A stretch of 64,000 nt of DNA from contig CM060706.1 in assembly GCA_030686995.1 (NCBI GenBank), positions 141,507,505-141,571,504 of the forward strand, in the 5' to 3' direction. Under the pieces are notes generated by a model that was given only the letters and a program-made list of their open reading frames with translations, was not told the DNA's origin and searched no databases. This DNA is from Artemisia argyi (lineage: Eukaryota; Streptophyta; Magnoliopsida; Asterales; Asteraceae). A program made the translations under genes and the position numbers. Shown piece by piece: positions 11,717 through 24,798 of this stretch (its first letter is position 1; each line of letters starts with the position of its first letter).

Positions 11717-14700
11717 TGTCACAACTAGTAATTTCATGTCCTTTTTCAAATGTCGAAATTTCATAATTTATTTCGGGAAGTTACTATTCATCTTTACTAT
11801 TCATCTTTACTATTCACTATTACTATTCACTTTCACTATTCATTTCCAAAAAATTTATTTCATATTCTCGTAAGATAAACTATTTTATTGATAATCCGAG
11901 AGTTTGGCACTCGTCGGCTCATTTCTGCAAAAATCACGAAGCAGTGTCCGAGATTTACTTTTAGGTTTAAACGTCATTCCAGTATCCCGATATGTCCATA
12001 AAACACTATAAATGATAGAAATATAATTTTCTATCATTTTACGACAATTATAAAAGTTTTGGAATTTTACGTTTTTCAGTTCAGCATTTTACGCGAATTA
12101 GGCGTTTTAGACCCGCGTTTCCAGTTTTAACAGCGTTTAAGCAACCCGATGGAACTTACCATTCATTTTATATTTTATTGTGGAGTATTTTGACAAGTTT
12201 AGTCATTCTTTCAAGTTTCATATTTTTACGATACCCGGATTTACGTTTCGCGGCTTAACAATTTATGGTTAGCAATTAACGGAACCAAAACTGACTCCGT
12301 GAACGAGATAATACCAAGCTTCTCACATACTCATCCACCCCCATCCCAATGATACTTCAACTTAAGCTAATAATTACCAAAATGCCATCCAAGTAACTAG
12401 ATATTTATTTCTACTCCAAGACTTTAACACTTAGTATTATTTTTACAAAATCAAAAAGCAACTATTCTCTCTTTTCTCTCTTCCTAGCTCACGACAACAA
12501 CAAGAACAAGAACAAGGATCCATCAAACTTTCAAGCTCAAGTGTTTAATATACTCCTAATAATGATCTAGTTAGGGTTTTGAAATAAAAACCACAAAGAT
12601 TAAATGGCTTTCATCACCATCTTTTGATAATCATCACAAGTAAGTTACTAGTTATTTTTCTACTCTTTCAAACTATTACATGATGTATTTTCAAGTTTTA
12701 TTAGCAAAACATACAAGTATTTATGTTATTCATACCACTTTACAAGTTTTATGGTTTTTATAAGTATATATATAAAGCCTATGATCATTCCTTTGAAATC
12801 CTACAATATTTTGTAAAGTTTAGGACCCATGACACCCTAAGAAGGTGTATGGTAGGATTGAGTACTTGTGGAGTTGATTTGGAGTAGTTTGGTTACGTTT
12901 TGAACAAGTTATAAACTAGAAAAATCTATTTTTAACACTATTAGAAATTGTTGTCCATTTTTGTAAAATACAGAAACTCAGTGGTTTTCGGGTAACGATG
13001 GGCTAGAGATTCAGAAAATACTTTCAAAAACGAAGCTTTGGGTGAAAGAACGGATTAAAACGAGTTTATAACGAAGGAGATATGATTTTTACAAGTTTAA
13101 CGACGAAAACTATTTTCTGAAAATAATACGTGTTGTTGCACGATTTTCAATGGACAAAAAGAGGCGTTAGACGTGTTTTATAAGAGCCGATTTACTAAAA
13201 ATATATTAGTATATATTAATACGAAACCGTGGATATAAAGAACGTAGAAAACAAGCTTATAACGACCAAGATATACACGTTTGAAAATCGACGAAACTCT
13301 ATTTATTTCCATCAGCTTTTTAGCAAAATATTACTATGGAAAAACTACTTTTGTAATACATCATATTGAGAGCCATTTTTCTTATTGATAAACCCATTTT
13401 TGGAAAATTTATATCTCTGACAAAGACTTAGTTCACCCAGCCTAGTTTCCAAAACATCCAACTGTTTGTCAAAAGGATTTATAACGAATAACTTATGGTC
13501 TTCCAAACTTTCCCGAAAACTGCCCAGAATCTGCCAAAACAGCCCAAATACCTCACTTCGCGGCTATTTTTCTTTATGATCGAGACCCGTATGGACAAAC
13601 TTCAGTTCTATGACTTTTTAGATAAGGTGAAAATCTTTCTAAAACTACTGAGCTTCTTTCCTAACTTCTAATATTCACTATTTCGCGACTAGTTTTGCGA
13701 GACCATTTTGGTCATATTTTTCAAGTTATGAAAAGTGTCATTTTACGACGAAAATACTATATTTACCGATAAAACACCAAACGATGATAGTGGAGTACCG
13801 TTTCAACGTATTTACATGGAAAGTGGTTATTAACTTAACGAGACGTCAAAAACGTATTTTTCGATGATAAACGTTATTTTCAAATTCACGAGTGGTATCG
13901 ATAACATACGTATTTGCATGTGTAGCATCATTTCATTTCTTATATTAGATCATATCATTCATATTAGGTTGCGGTTAGAGATCGAACCTCATTTCTGTGT
14001 ATCCACTTTTGTCATCGTAGCTATCGCACCAGGTGAGTCATAGCCCCACTTTTACTTGTTTAATTACTTTATAAACTCTTTGGGGGAGATACATGCTTAA
14101 ATACTTGTTTTATACTTTTACAAGTCTTCACAACTACTTGCTCATTTTTGTGAGTTTTCATAGCCCCGTTTTTAATTCCATATTTTGATTACAAATCCCA
14201 CGGAGGAGAATAAATTGCTTTAATTATTTTTGTGCATGCCAAAGTTTAATTTCTTACATTGCTTAAGTTGCCTTATTACCACGTCATGACAAGTCCCCTT
14301 TATTATCATGGACCGTTAATTAAGCTACAAGCGAGGGTGAGTGAATAGATCTATTGAGGGTGACTCCTCCATCCGTGTTTGGGTTGCTCCAACGGAATTA
14401 CGGATGCATTTCATTTCTAATATCTTTAGAGTGTCTGGTAAACATTCATTTGGGGCCAAGTAACGTCTAGCTTCGGGGTCATGAGCTTAAGAGCCAATGT
14501 AAATTTTATTACTGAAATCTTATTACTTTACTTTTTACTTATGGCTATTGTACATACGATTAAAGTTATATACTGATGGTTTTTATCAACCTTATTACGG
14601 ATTTACGATGCCTTTGCATCAACCTTATTACTGATTTACGATGCCTTTGCATCAACCTTATTACTGATTTATTACTGAATTACGATTCCTTTGCATAAAC

Positions 14701-15181
14701 CTTATTACTGATTTATTACTGAATTACGATGCCTTTGCATAAACCTTATTGCTGATTTATTACTGAATTACGATGCCTTTGCATAAACCTTATTACGGAT
14801 TTACGATGCCTTTACTGGGAAATCTTCATTCAAATGTTTTACATTACATACTTGTTCACTAAACTCTATGAACTCACCAACCTCGTGTTGACACTTTAGC
14901 ATGTATTTTCAGGTATTAAGCAATGGCACGCTACTGGAGGTTTTGGCAGGGCATGGCATGGTCAAAGAAGACTCTGATATTCATTTGGGGACCGTTTTTA
15001 ACTATTTTAAGGGCCTACTTCCGCACTACTTTTAATAATGTAAATTCAACATTTTTGATTAAACTATTTTATTCTAAATGATTGAAGTGAAAACTATTTT
15101 TGTACTTGTCTTGAGATACCAATTGAGTTACACCCCAGCTACATGTAAGCTTCCGCTGGACCCAATTCTGGGGGTGTGACA
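11717..15181 (+). mobile_element. Long TG..CA element (family L, copy A) nested in the LARD
   Basis: 3465 bp bounded by TGTCACA and TGTGACA, with TSD TTACA at 11712-11716 and 15182-15186. No ORFs. A splice-like donor block (aggtgagtcatagcccc, GT at 14033) and an acceptor block (catgtattttcag, ending 14912) match copies B, C and D. A minisatellite fills 14585-14815. The interior has no terminal direct repeats, so a solo LTR of a long-LTR gypsy lineage is the favoured reading. A non-autonomous element with 7-bp inverted ends is the alternative. Confidence 0.8.
14585..14815 (+). repeat. Minisatellite in copy A
   Basis: Six imperfect units built from aaccttattactgattt and acgatgcctttgcat. Early and late units are about 35 bp, and middle units about 47 bp with an extra attactgaatt segment. 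Confidence 0.9.
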
Positions 15182-15186
15182 TTACA

Positions 15187-18100
15187 CAACTTATCTAATA
15201 TCTTTCAATTAGATATCAATGTTGTCAAATCATCTTTTATCAAAGCATGATATAACAACAACATGATGTACATGAAAAATCCTTGTTTTCAACTTAAATT
15301 TCATTCATGTACTACATATCCATTTAAACTTTCTTAAATGATATATCATGTTCTATTAGATTCATTTACCGCACATGTTTACATCAATAAACATATATTC
15401 AAGGTTGTATGTTTTACTTATTAAATCTTCCAAGTAAAGTTTCATTCCAAGTTATGACTTAACACTTAACTTATATAGAATGTTACTTCATATATGTTTA
15501 TACAATATATATGATTTAAATAAGTAAACATAATACTACCACTAGCTTTCAAAATTACTTAGGAGTTATCTTATTATAAATTATAAATCCATGGATTTAA
15601 TATTTTAAACATAAGACTTATCTCCTTGATGCATGCATTTATCCATACTTGAATTCTTGCATTTTGTATACTTTCAAAGATTAAATGAATTCATAAAACT
15701 CTTAATTATTCATCGTCCACACTTAAGTAATTATACAAGAAAAAGTTTTATAATCCATTGTCAAATTTCATATTCATAAAAATGAGTATGACAATTACCA
15801 TCTTTGAATCTTTAATGTGCTTAGGAAAGAGTATTCAATCATAGTTAATTACTTAAGTATGATTAATAATCTTGTCATAAGACATGCATTAAAATATGTA
15901 TAAAATTTTGTCCATATGATTCATTACACAAATATTTAAACCTCTAGGGTTTTTCTTCTCTTGAAGAACTCATCTTTATTAAGATAAAACAAGTTTTCAA
16001 AGTTGACTTATCTTTATGGACTGCATCTTAACATTCATAGTATGAGCAATTTACCATAATTCAATATTTAGTAAATGCGTCATTATGATTAACATGCTTA
16101 CTTTGATCTTGTAATTCATATTACTCAGCATATCAATCAAATATCTGAGACATCCCTACGGATCTATGAATGAGAATTTCATTATGTTGAGGTTTAACCT
16201 TTACATTTCAAGCCTCATCATGATTTTCACTAGTGTGGTTTTAGAAGATTATGTATTTTGTAATTTTAATCTTTCAAGATCTGAACAAAACTCCCACTTG
16301 CCTTTTGTAATTTATCTATAAATACTTTAGCAAGTTGAGCAACACTTAATTGTTCTCTTTTGGGATATTGCAAAACATTTTATAGTTCCTGACTCTTGTT
16401 TGTTAAAACTATTTATTAACAAAATCATGACTTCATTTTAAGACTTTAATGTGATTCATCACATTCCTTAATGTCTTATTTAATCTTCTAGGTTGGAGTC
16501 TTATTGAGTATATTCAATCCATACTCAATTTTCTAACCTTGATAACTTTTGGAAGAAAAGAAGTCATATTTATCTTTTAATCAAACAATATAACAAGAGT
16601 TTGATTTTTCCTAACTGAACACACCACCAACTTGTGATGTTTCATTAGAACTAGTATTGTGAGACAAACTAACAATATGTAAGATAAACTTATACTCCTT
16701 ACTCCTTTTTGCTTACCCATTTACCAACTAAGTCAACTTAATGGTATAATAGAATTTCCAAGCCAATTGCATGCTATATAACATAAGTACTTTTTGAACA
16801 AGTCACTTCATGTTCATGTCTTAAGAAGACATAACCTGTTATATTCCCACTATACGTTATAAATCATCAACTCAATGATTTCTTGTTTAAAATATACAAG
16901 TTAACGTCTTACTTTATTATAAGTCTTGTAATAGTTAAAAGACTTCATGTTTATAAGAAGATATAAACATATATAATTAAAGTATTTGTGAACACCACCA
17001 TTTGGTTTCAATAGTAATTTCATGTTAATTTACTACTCCATTTGTTTATGTCATTTTATGAATTATACTACTTAAGAAACTGCAAACTCACATAATTCCA
17101 TCACATCAGTTGATCTGCTAGTAATAAAATCATGTAGTTTACCTTTCTATTGCAATCTAGCCAGGTTACACCCTGACGTAAATTGTAAATTCAAGTGTTT
17201 CTTTTAATTTGAATATCATAAGACATAAAAGTAGTCTTTATTATAATCATGACACATGTTCTACATAGGATAATCTTACACATTAAATGTATAAGTCCTA
17301 TTAGAACATAGATCTCTTACCTTGCAATTAAGAGAATCCTATAATCATATTTCAATGTATTGTTCCTTTGCACACAATAAGCAATTCTCCCACTTGTGCA
17401 TGGTACAATATCATGTAGTATATAAACAACACACCATACGTTTGTTTATGTGATTCAATATGATTTGTGTCATAAATGAACAAGTAGATGTAGGACTACT
17501 TTGTCTTGTCAAGAAACGCAGGTGGCTAACCTAAAACATGAGTGCCTACAATTGGAAAGTAATTATCTTGAAGATAATCTGGGCTACTACATAGGAATTA
17601 AAGCTTGTAGCTCCCACTGAATTAGAGAACATAACAATAACTCCATATTCAGTAAAACAACACAACGCTCCCACTGGATTTGACAACATTGTAAATGTTC
17701 CATCACCAGTGAAAACAATTTGCTTGCTTTTACTTTCCTAAACATTCTAAAAAAACCCATACCTAATAATTACTCGGGTTCTAAAATGTTTATTCAACTA
17801 TGTATATGATGGATTATCCATCAATGGTATTAACTTGAAGAATTTGGGCATGCAACTGCTTCCTTAATAGGCCTACCATCCCCATACTGGTATGTAGCAC
17901 CTTTAAAGGACAACAACTAGATAAATAATGCTAGCTTGCCTTTTACCAATTTTGCGGTAATATGTCTAGCTTCTAATAACTCATATTTTCCATTTAATCA
18001 AACGTCATGTTTGTTATAGAAGAATTCATTCAACAAATTAGGGTAATGGAATTTCTTATGGAAAATAGGATGTGCAATATTCTTAAGTATGAAAGATTGC

Positions 18101-19867
18101 TATTAGTTATATATTAGAATGTAGACAATTATAATGTTCCTATCATACCTTTCTCAATCATGAAAAGGAGTAGGATTAAGTCTTATTCTTCTCTCATGGA
18201 AAATAGACTTTGTATCTTTTCAGAAATTTTTTCTCAATCAAACATTATGTTTGAAAGCAGAATTAGATCAATTTACCAATTTAAGACCAAACCACGTTTA
18301 CAGTTTTAATGTTGCACTAATACATTGAAAAGAATTACAAAATTCAATTTTAGTATTTTCGATAATAAAATTTTCAAGAAAATTAAATACCCGTGGTTCA
18401 TAATCATATAACCATTTAATTTTCATTGAAAAACTAGGATCCAAATTGACATAGGTTCATCACATCAGTTGATCTGCTAGTGATGACAGTATTCAATAAG
18501 GTACGAGTCAAGCCTCAATTACCAATATTCAATTGTAATTCCTAGAAAGGAGGGGATTTACATATTTGCCAACCGCAGTTGCAATGTAAGCATGTTTTAT
18601 CCCCATCTTATGCCTTGAGTGATCAGATCTCACTATCAACTCAATTAAGTTAACTAACTTAAGAAACTGCAAACTTACATAATTCCATCACATCAGTTGA
18701 TCTGCTAGTAATGAAATCATGTAATTTGCCCTTCCATTATAATCTAGCCAGGTTACGTCCTGATGTAAACTACAACTTTCGGTGCTTCTGTTTCATTGGA
18801 TGGCATATAACTTAAATTTAAGGGTAGTAGTTTTGATGTGTGTAATCAAAATATGTACAAAGATGTTATGCATTCATCTTGTAACATATGTTTCATGTAA
18901 AAAACTTCTACTCATTAGTTTCTTTATGAGCTTAAATCTACAAAGTTTTAATTAAGGTGTTGAAAAACTTACAACTTTGCCTTAAGTGCTTTGTATTTAT
19001 AATGGTTGTTAGGTAAAACTAAAGTTGACGCACAAGCGAGCGTAGAGACAGAATGGAGTCTCACTAAGGCCACAATTTAATGCGAAGCCACCTTATACCC
19101 ACTTTATAGTTTGTCAAAATTAGCTTCACCGTCCAACCATTTAATACAGTCGCGATCAATCAATTAAAAGTTCAAGATTTTTCAAGCTCAAAACAAGATT
19201 TCACCATTATTAAGTCCGGTTTATAATTTTATTATGAAATTACCCTTTTGCTTACTATCATATCACAAACATATATAAACAAATAGTAATTAAATAAAAT
19301 AAATAAACAACTTAAATAATGAACATGCAAAATCAATCAATTAATACACAAAATTGATAATGATATACGATTTATATTAGGGTCTACCCTAATATCATAA
19401 TTAATTAGTTTTAGTAATCTTTACATGTCAAACATTTACTAAAAAACCTTATTAATTATAACAAATCGCATAATAAAAGCATGAAATCTACATAATACGT
19501 AACAATTACTACAAAATCACCATAATTCATGACAACACATGCATGGTTTGTCATGAGTGCCCACATTACACTTATTATAAGCATATAATCAAGTCAAGGA
19601 TTGCATAAACAAAATGGCATATCACAAATACCCATTAATATCACATAAAGATTACATGCAACCTAGGGTTTCTACAAGTTTTTTACAAAATTCAAAACCC
19701 TAATTTTTCTTTTAAAAAAAATTATAGTTGACATATATATAAAAAATATTTAGGGTTTACATAATTTTTAAAAACATTAGAACACCAAAGCATGTAATAA
19801 TCATAAACGATTCAATTTTATGTGTTTCGGTAATTAATTACAACGTATTAACGGCTCTTGATGCCAC
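15187..19867. other. LARD interior, right part, no genes
   Basis: AT-rich sequence without credible coding frames. It holds two copies of a roughly 125-bp block (17071-17195 and 18658-18780: aagaaactgcaaact..., catcacatcagttgatctgc, ctagccaggtta) and a short third copy near 18455-18490. The words gctcccactgaatt and gctcccactgg near 17611 and 17668 resemble the polypurine tract read from the other strand. Confidence 0.6.
17071..18780. repeat. Dispersed direct repeat inside the LARD
   Basis: Blocks at 17071-17195, about 18455-18490 (partial) and 18658-18780 share catcacatcagttgatctgc and, in the two long copies, ctagccaggtta plus flanks. The 1.6-kb spacing makes this an internal duplication, not a tandem repeat. 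Confidence 0.75.
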
Positions 19868-20678
19868 TGTTGGAATTTGTAAATCATAACAATTATATAA
19901 ACAAGAAACATCATCAAGCACGCAGCGGAATATGATCAAATACATGTAATTAAATTAACCGAATTAAAACGATATGCGTACCTCAATTAATGAATCAATA
20001 ACAATTGAACAAGAACCCTAAACCTTAAAATTAGGGTTTAATATATTCGACTATACCTTAGTCGAATCACAAATAAATCACAAACAATAATGTGTTTGTT
20101 CTTCGTTCTTGTACACACGTATTAGTAGCGTTTCAATGAGAAAAGCTAGGTTCTTAATTCATAAACAAACCAAACACTATGTTTAGAAGATCACGTAGGA
20201 ACCCTAGAAGGGTGTAGTTGATCAACTAAACAAGAATGGTTTGAGCTTAGTTGATCGCGTAGGAACCCTATAAGGGTGTAGTTGATCGTGTAAGCTCAAG
20301 AGGAGAGAAATAAGAAGAAGTTTGGCTTGCTAGAGAACCAAGGGATGATTAAATGAATACATAGGGACATGATTTATACTAATCATGAAACTTGGAGCAA
20401 AAGCCACAAACCCTACACCCCTTGGGTTGGGTCGGCCGATCATGGGTCTAGGATACCTATTCTAGATCTTTCTTAAACACTATTTCATGTTTAGTCCTTC
20501 ATCTTTCGTCTAACGGTCGTTAGGTACCGTTAAGTGTTTTATTTGTGAAATTAATAATTATTCATAACCAAATATAATAATTATTAATACATTGAAACTC
20601 ATATGTAATGTGTATAATCCCGAAGTCTCGTGTTCGAGTCCGGACATATTCATTAATTTTTATCCGTTACTTCTAATA
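19868..20678 (-). repeat. LARD 5' LTR (right)
   Basis: 811 bp and a clear partner of 9462-10273. It ends TAATA on the plus strand where the other LTR ends TAACA. The minus-strand PBS-like TGGCATCAAGAGC starts just inside it at about 19866. Confidence 0.9.
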
Positions 20679-20735
20679 GGTTGGTAGTCTTTCAAAGATT
20701 TCAATAATCAAATCATCACTTATATGACGCGACAT
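20679..20735 (-). pseudogene. F-box pseudogene 1, N-terminal piece
   Basis: The minus strand from ATG at 20735 encodes MSRHISDDLIIEIFERLPT, the start of an F-box motif. It is stopped by the LARD insertion. Joined to 9456 across the GGTTG duplication it continues KSLVRFRCL, and it aligns with MSRYLSDDLIDVIFQRLPT of F-box gene 2. This ATG is the natural start because gene 2 begins at the equivalent place. Confidence 0.9.
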
Positions 20736-21646
20736 CTTTAGTATCTTCATACTGTATGTCTTCTGCTATTCTTCGTATATTGTTGCAAAATGATCTCAAA
20801 ACTATCTTTATTATGTTGTGATTGTAGAATGCGAGAATATGTGATCGTTATCAAGGATTACTCGAAAACAAGGATCGATCGTTGATATTTATATAGAGTT
20901 TTAATAATTTGGGGCCCAGCCCTCCTATTTATTCAGGCCCAATATCCCTACTTTATTTGAAGATTTTTACTAACTTTTATTGTGTCGACTTTCGAAATTT
21001 TCGCTAACTTTTTAATCCATATTTTATTAACATAACTAGTTACGATCCATAAAGATTTATGTTAATATTGCATATGCAAAGGTAGTATTGATAAAACCGT
21101 ACTATGGTAAAGCTAAAACCATGGTTAACAAGAACCAATGTTTGATAAATTCATAAATTGTTATATAAGCAAGTCTATTGAATCTTATCTTGAATGTTGT
21201 AAACCGTAATAAGCTTATAAGCCCATCAGTATTAAAGATGACTAAGTATAAGATTAATAGTATCTTTTTATGGAAGAAACGTAATAACTTGAAATCGTAA
21301 AGAGGTATCAACTGTTCATAAATCACTCGCCTGAAAGAATGAAGAAGAACAATAAACAGGATTACAACGATCAGTTCACCTATTTTAGACCAGAATTGAA
21401 TGTTTTCTTTGCGACCCAGGAGTGTGTTTAAACCAAAAAACATGGACCTAGAGTAGTTATCAGATATGGCCAGTGAAGAACGACTTTAGCAACTACCTAA
21501 CTAAAGCGTTCCAAAACGTATAATCACTGAAATAGATCATAGTCAATATAAGGAATTCACATCATACTTACAGAGTGGATGTGTAAACTCCATGATATTA
21601 CAATTACGAAGTCTGCTTGCTAAGCATATTCTTCAGCTCGATAAAT
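20736..21646. other. Intergenic: F-box 1 promoter side and PPR 3' side
   Basis: The stretch atatagagttttaat..., then ttatttattcaggcccaat (about 20890-20950), is shared with the upstream flank of F-box gene 2 (about 58748-58815). This supports a duplicated gene plus promoter. The remainder is AT-rich; a 113-codon hydrophobic frame at 21102-21443 is not credible as a gene. Confidence 0.6.
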
Positions 21647-21787
21647 CTATTTCAAGGTAATTCTTGAAAGTAAACCTCTTTCTACAGCAAGATTCCAAAA
21701 AGTTTCCAATATACCTTTGTCACTGGCATAACTAGCAGAGAAACTTTTATGAATTTGGTGAGTTATCATCATTCTCATTTTGTACAT
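21647..21787 (-). pseudogene. PPR gene, C-terminal piece
   Basis: The minus strand from 21787 reads on from the fragment at 27367 (IFDEM joined to YKMRMMITHQIHKSF), then SASYASDKGILETFWN, and ends RITLK-TAG at 21647-21649. This is the tail expected for an At5g38730-like protein. The TSD TACAT of the copia insertion is at 21783-21787 and 27367-27371. Confidence 0.85.
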
Positions 21788-22537
21788 TGTTGGGTATTTT
21801 CTTAGCCCATGAGGTTAAGAGCCCAACACTTTAAGGCCCATCTTGGGTCCATTTTAGTCCCTTATTTATGCATAATGTTCAGTTGTTAGAAGTGTATCAA
21901 ACAAGAGTGAAGTGAGAGATAAAGGAAAGAAAAGAAAGAAGATTTTCGGAGTAAAATATCACCCAAAACCCAACAGCAGTGTTTGTACGATCACCGGAGT
22001 TTGAACCGTCGGATCGTCACGATTTTCGGACAGTAGCTTCCTTACATATAAAGGAAGGTTTTGACCGTTGGGATTCTGATTTTGAGGCTTGGAAGTCCTG
22101 TTTTTTGCCTGGGCAGATTGCATCAGTTTTGGTGATATTCTTCCTTTCTTGTTCTTTGTTTGTTGCCATATATCTTGATGTTGATTCCAAGATTATGATG
22201 TTTGTTGTATATCTCTAGTGTTATCTAGAGAAGACTTTATGTACCTCTCTTGGTTGATAGTGGATTTAAGCGGCACTAGTTGTCCCGTGGTTTTTACCCG
22301 TTTTGGGGTTTTCCACGCTAAAAGTTTGGTGTTCTTGTTGTGTGCTTGATTACTATTATTACCTGCTGTTAGGGGCTAATTTGATACTGTTAGGGGCTGT
22401 TTATAGTTGTGGTTAGTGTGCCTTATTTGTTTACTTCCTTATAGGTTCATACGGGTTTGGGTAGGTATTGTCAAACGAAGGTTTTGCTTCCGCATTTTAG
22501 TTTATACCGTTGTGACCCATTGCACCTTTACCCGTCA
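21788..22537 (+). repeat. Copia 1 5' LTR
   Basis: 750 bp, TGTTGGGTATTTTC...CCCGTCA. It is followed at 22538 by aattggtatcagagcttgg, the usual plant initiator-tRNA-Met PBS. Confidence 0.95.
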
Positions 22538-22540
22538 AAT

Positions 22541-22555
22541 TGGTATCAGAGCTTG
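22541..22555 (+). other. Copia 1 primer-binding site
   Basis: TGGTATCAGAGCTTG, complementary to the 3' end of initiator tRNA-Met, three bases after the LTR end. Confidence 0.9.
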
Positions 22556-22585
22556 GTTCTTGGTTTGGGGACTTAACCTGTTTGA

Positions 22586-24345
22586 ATGATGGAAGCTAAT
22601 ACAAGTAGGATGGTTAGTTTGAATGGTTCTAATTATCATGTTTGGAAAGGAAAGATGGAAGATCTACTTTATGTTAAAGATTACTACTTGCCTGTTTTTA
22701 GTGCTGAGAAACCTGAGAACAAAACAGATGCAGAATGGACTATTTTGCATAGACAGGTTTGCGGGTATATTAGGCAGTGGGTTGATGATAATGTTTTGAA
22801 CCATATTTGTGAGGAGACACATGCTCGTACTCTTTGGAACAAACTTGAACAATTATATGTACGAAAAACTAGAAATAACAAGTTGTTCTTAATCAAGCAA
22901 ATGATGGGATTAAAGTATACTGATGGGTCTCCTATTATTGATCACTTAAATGTTTTTCAGGGTATTATAAATCAGCTTGCAGGCATGGGTATCAAGTTTG
23001 AAGTTGAGATTCAAGGCTTGTGGCTTCTTGGTACTTTACCGGATACTTGGGAGACTTTTAGGACATCTTTGTCCAACTCTGCACCAGATGGTGTTATCAC
23101 CATGGAATTGGCTAAAGGCAGTATTCTGAATGAAGAAATGAGAAGAAAGTCACAAGGTTCTTCTTCACAGTCAGACGTCTTGGTCACTGAAAGGCGGGGG
23201 AGAAGTCAAAGTAGAGGTCCGAGTAACAGAGGTAATCATCGCAGTAGTTCCAACAAAGGAAAATTTGCTGATGTTGAATGCTACCATTGTCACAAGAAGG
23301 GACACACAATGAAGTTTTGCAGACAGTTTAAAAAGGAGAACAAGAAGAAAAACTACAACAACCAGAAGAACAAACACAAGAAAGATGATGATGGTGATGA
23401 CAGTACTGAAGTAAATACCACCACAGATGAGTTCTTTGTTTGTTCTGATTATGATATGGTTAACCTTGCTCATGATGATTCGAGTTGGATTCTTGACAGT
23501 GGTGCTACGTGTCATGTTGCAACACGAAAAGAATATTTTTCATCTTACACACCAGGTGATTTCGGTGTTGTTAGGATGGGTAATACTGGGCTATCTAGGA
23601 TTGTTGGTATTGGAGATATTTGTTTGAAGTTTGACATAGGGATGGAATTGGTTTTACATAATGTGAAACATGTCCCAGATATGAGACTCAATATTATCTC
23701 AACAGGTATTCTTGACGAAGATGGTTACCACAACAGTTCTGTTAATGGCTTGTGGAAAGTGACTCTCGGATCCTTGATTGTTGCAAGAAGGAAAAGGGAA
23801 TCCAAGTTATATATGACACATCCGAAGATCTCCAAGAGCATTGTCAATGCTGTAGACAATGATGATATGACCGAGTTATGGCACAAGAGACTTGGTCACA
23901 TGAGTGAAAAGGGGATGTCTATTCTTTCTAAGAATAATGTGTTAACCGGTGTGCATGATATCAACTTGAAGAAGTGTTCTCACTGTTTGGTAGGAAAGCA
24001 AACTAGACTTGCTTTTAAGAGTCGGTCTCCTTTCAGAATGGAGAACATACTTGATCTAGTACATTCCGATGTTTGTGGTCCCATGATGACTAAAACACTT
24101 GGTGGGTGTTCGTATTTTGTCACTTTCATCGATGATCACTCAAGAAAGGTTTGGGTGTATACCTTGAAGACTAAAGATCAAGTATTGAATGTGTTTAAGC
24201 AGTTTCATGCTTTAGTTGAGAGGCGGACAGGGAAGAACTTAAATGTATTCGAAGCGACAATAGAGGTGAATACATTGGCCCCTTTGATGCTTATTGTAGA
24301 GAGCATGGAATTCAGCATCAAAAGACTCCACCGAAGACACCGCAG
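22586..24345 (+). pseudogene. Copia 1 gag, protease and integrase N-terminal part
   Basis: The ORF opens at ATG 22586, 49 bp after the LTR. Residues 1-200 are a copia-type gag domain (start SLNGSNYHVWKGKM). A CCHC knuckle CYHCHKKGHTMKFC lies at 232-245. The protease active site is WILDSGA (D304). The integrase zinc region uses H432, H437, C464 and C467, followed by the first catalytic aspartate in LVHSDVCGP (D495). Near 24241 one base is missing from an A run. The annotated frame then runs into an unrelated tail while the true integrase core continues in another frame. The products would form virus-like particles and integrate cDNA; this copy cannot make a full polyprotein without frameshifting. 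Confidence 0.92.
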
Positions 24346-24798
24346 TTGAATGGCTTAGCAGAGCGGATGAATAGAACTTTGGTTGAGAGAGTCAGATGCT
24401 TGCTTTCACATGCAGGGTTGCCTGCTTCTTTTTGGGGTGAAGCTATGAATACGGTGGTACATGTTATTAATCTAACCCCTTGTGTTCCTTTGCGCTTTGA
24501 TGTTCCTGACAGGGTTTGGAGCGGCAAAGATGTTTCATACCGTCATTTACGAGTCTTTGGATGCAAGGCATCTGTGCATATTCCCAAAGATGAAAGATTA
24601 AAGCTTGATGTGAAGTCTAAGTCATGTGTATTCCTCGGGTATGGTCAAGATGAACTTGGGTACCGGTTGTATGATCTAGTTCAAAAGAAACTCGTTCGTA
24701 GCCGAGATGTAGAGTTTGACGAAGACCAAACTTTGAAAGATGTTGAGAATGCTGAGAAGGAGACAATTCCTCAACATAATGATGATCCTATTGATTGA
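24346..24798 (+). pseudogene. Copia 1 integrase C-terminal part
   Basis: The frame contains NGLAERMNRTLVERVRCLLS, the conserved end of the integrase core with its glutamate. It continues with the copia C-terminal block HLRVFGCKASVHIPKDERLK and FLGYGQDELGYRLYD. It ends at a premature TGA (24796-24798); the same frame continues with an acidic linker (DPVPPRHFDAQFGDD) towards RT. Confidence 0.9.

Larger units (their letters stand above)
9462..20678 (-). mobile_element. 11.2-kb non-coding LTR retrotransposon (LARD-like)
   Basis: Two similar LTRs (9462-10273 and 19868-20678) enclose a 9.6-kb interior, with 5-bp TSD GGTTG at 9457-9461 and 20679-20683. The orientation is minus. The tract next to the left LTR (gctcccactcgg at 10274) reads as a polypurine tract on the minus strand. 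Next to the right LTR the minus strand reads TGGCATCAAGAGC, a variant of the tRNA-Met PBS. By eye the LTRs differ at about 30 of 812 positions, older than the two copia elements here. Apart from the nested insertion at 11717-15181, the interior shows no gag or pol frames. That fits a large retrotransposon derivative mobilised in trans. Confidence 0.85.

Noticed and set aside
14585..14815. Regularly spaced repeats that could suggest an array such as CRISPR
   Set aside because: Units are contiguous and imperfect with no unique spacers, in a plant retroelement; a minisatellite.
21102..21443. 113-codon hydrophobic minus-strand frame downstream of the PPR stop
   Set aside because: AT-rich composition, no motif and no homologue recalled; typical of chance frames in AT-rich 3' flanks.
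21979..22218. 79-codon frame repeated in both copia 1 LTRs (also 26808-27047)
   Set aside because: Lies entirely inside LTR sequence; near-equality of the two copies follows from LTR duplication, not protein constraint.
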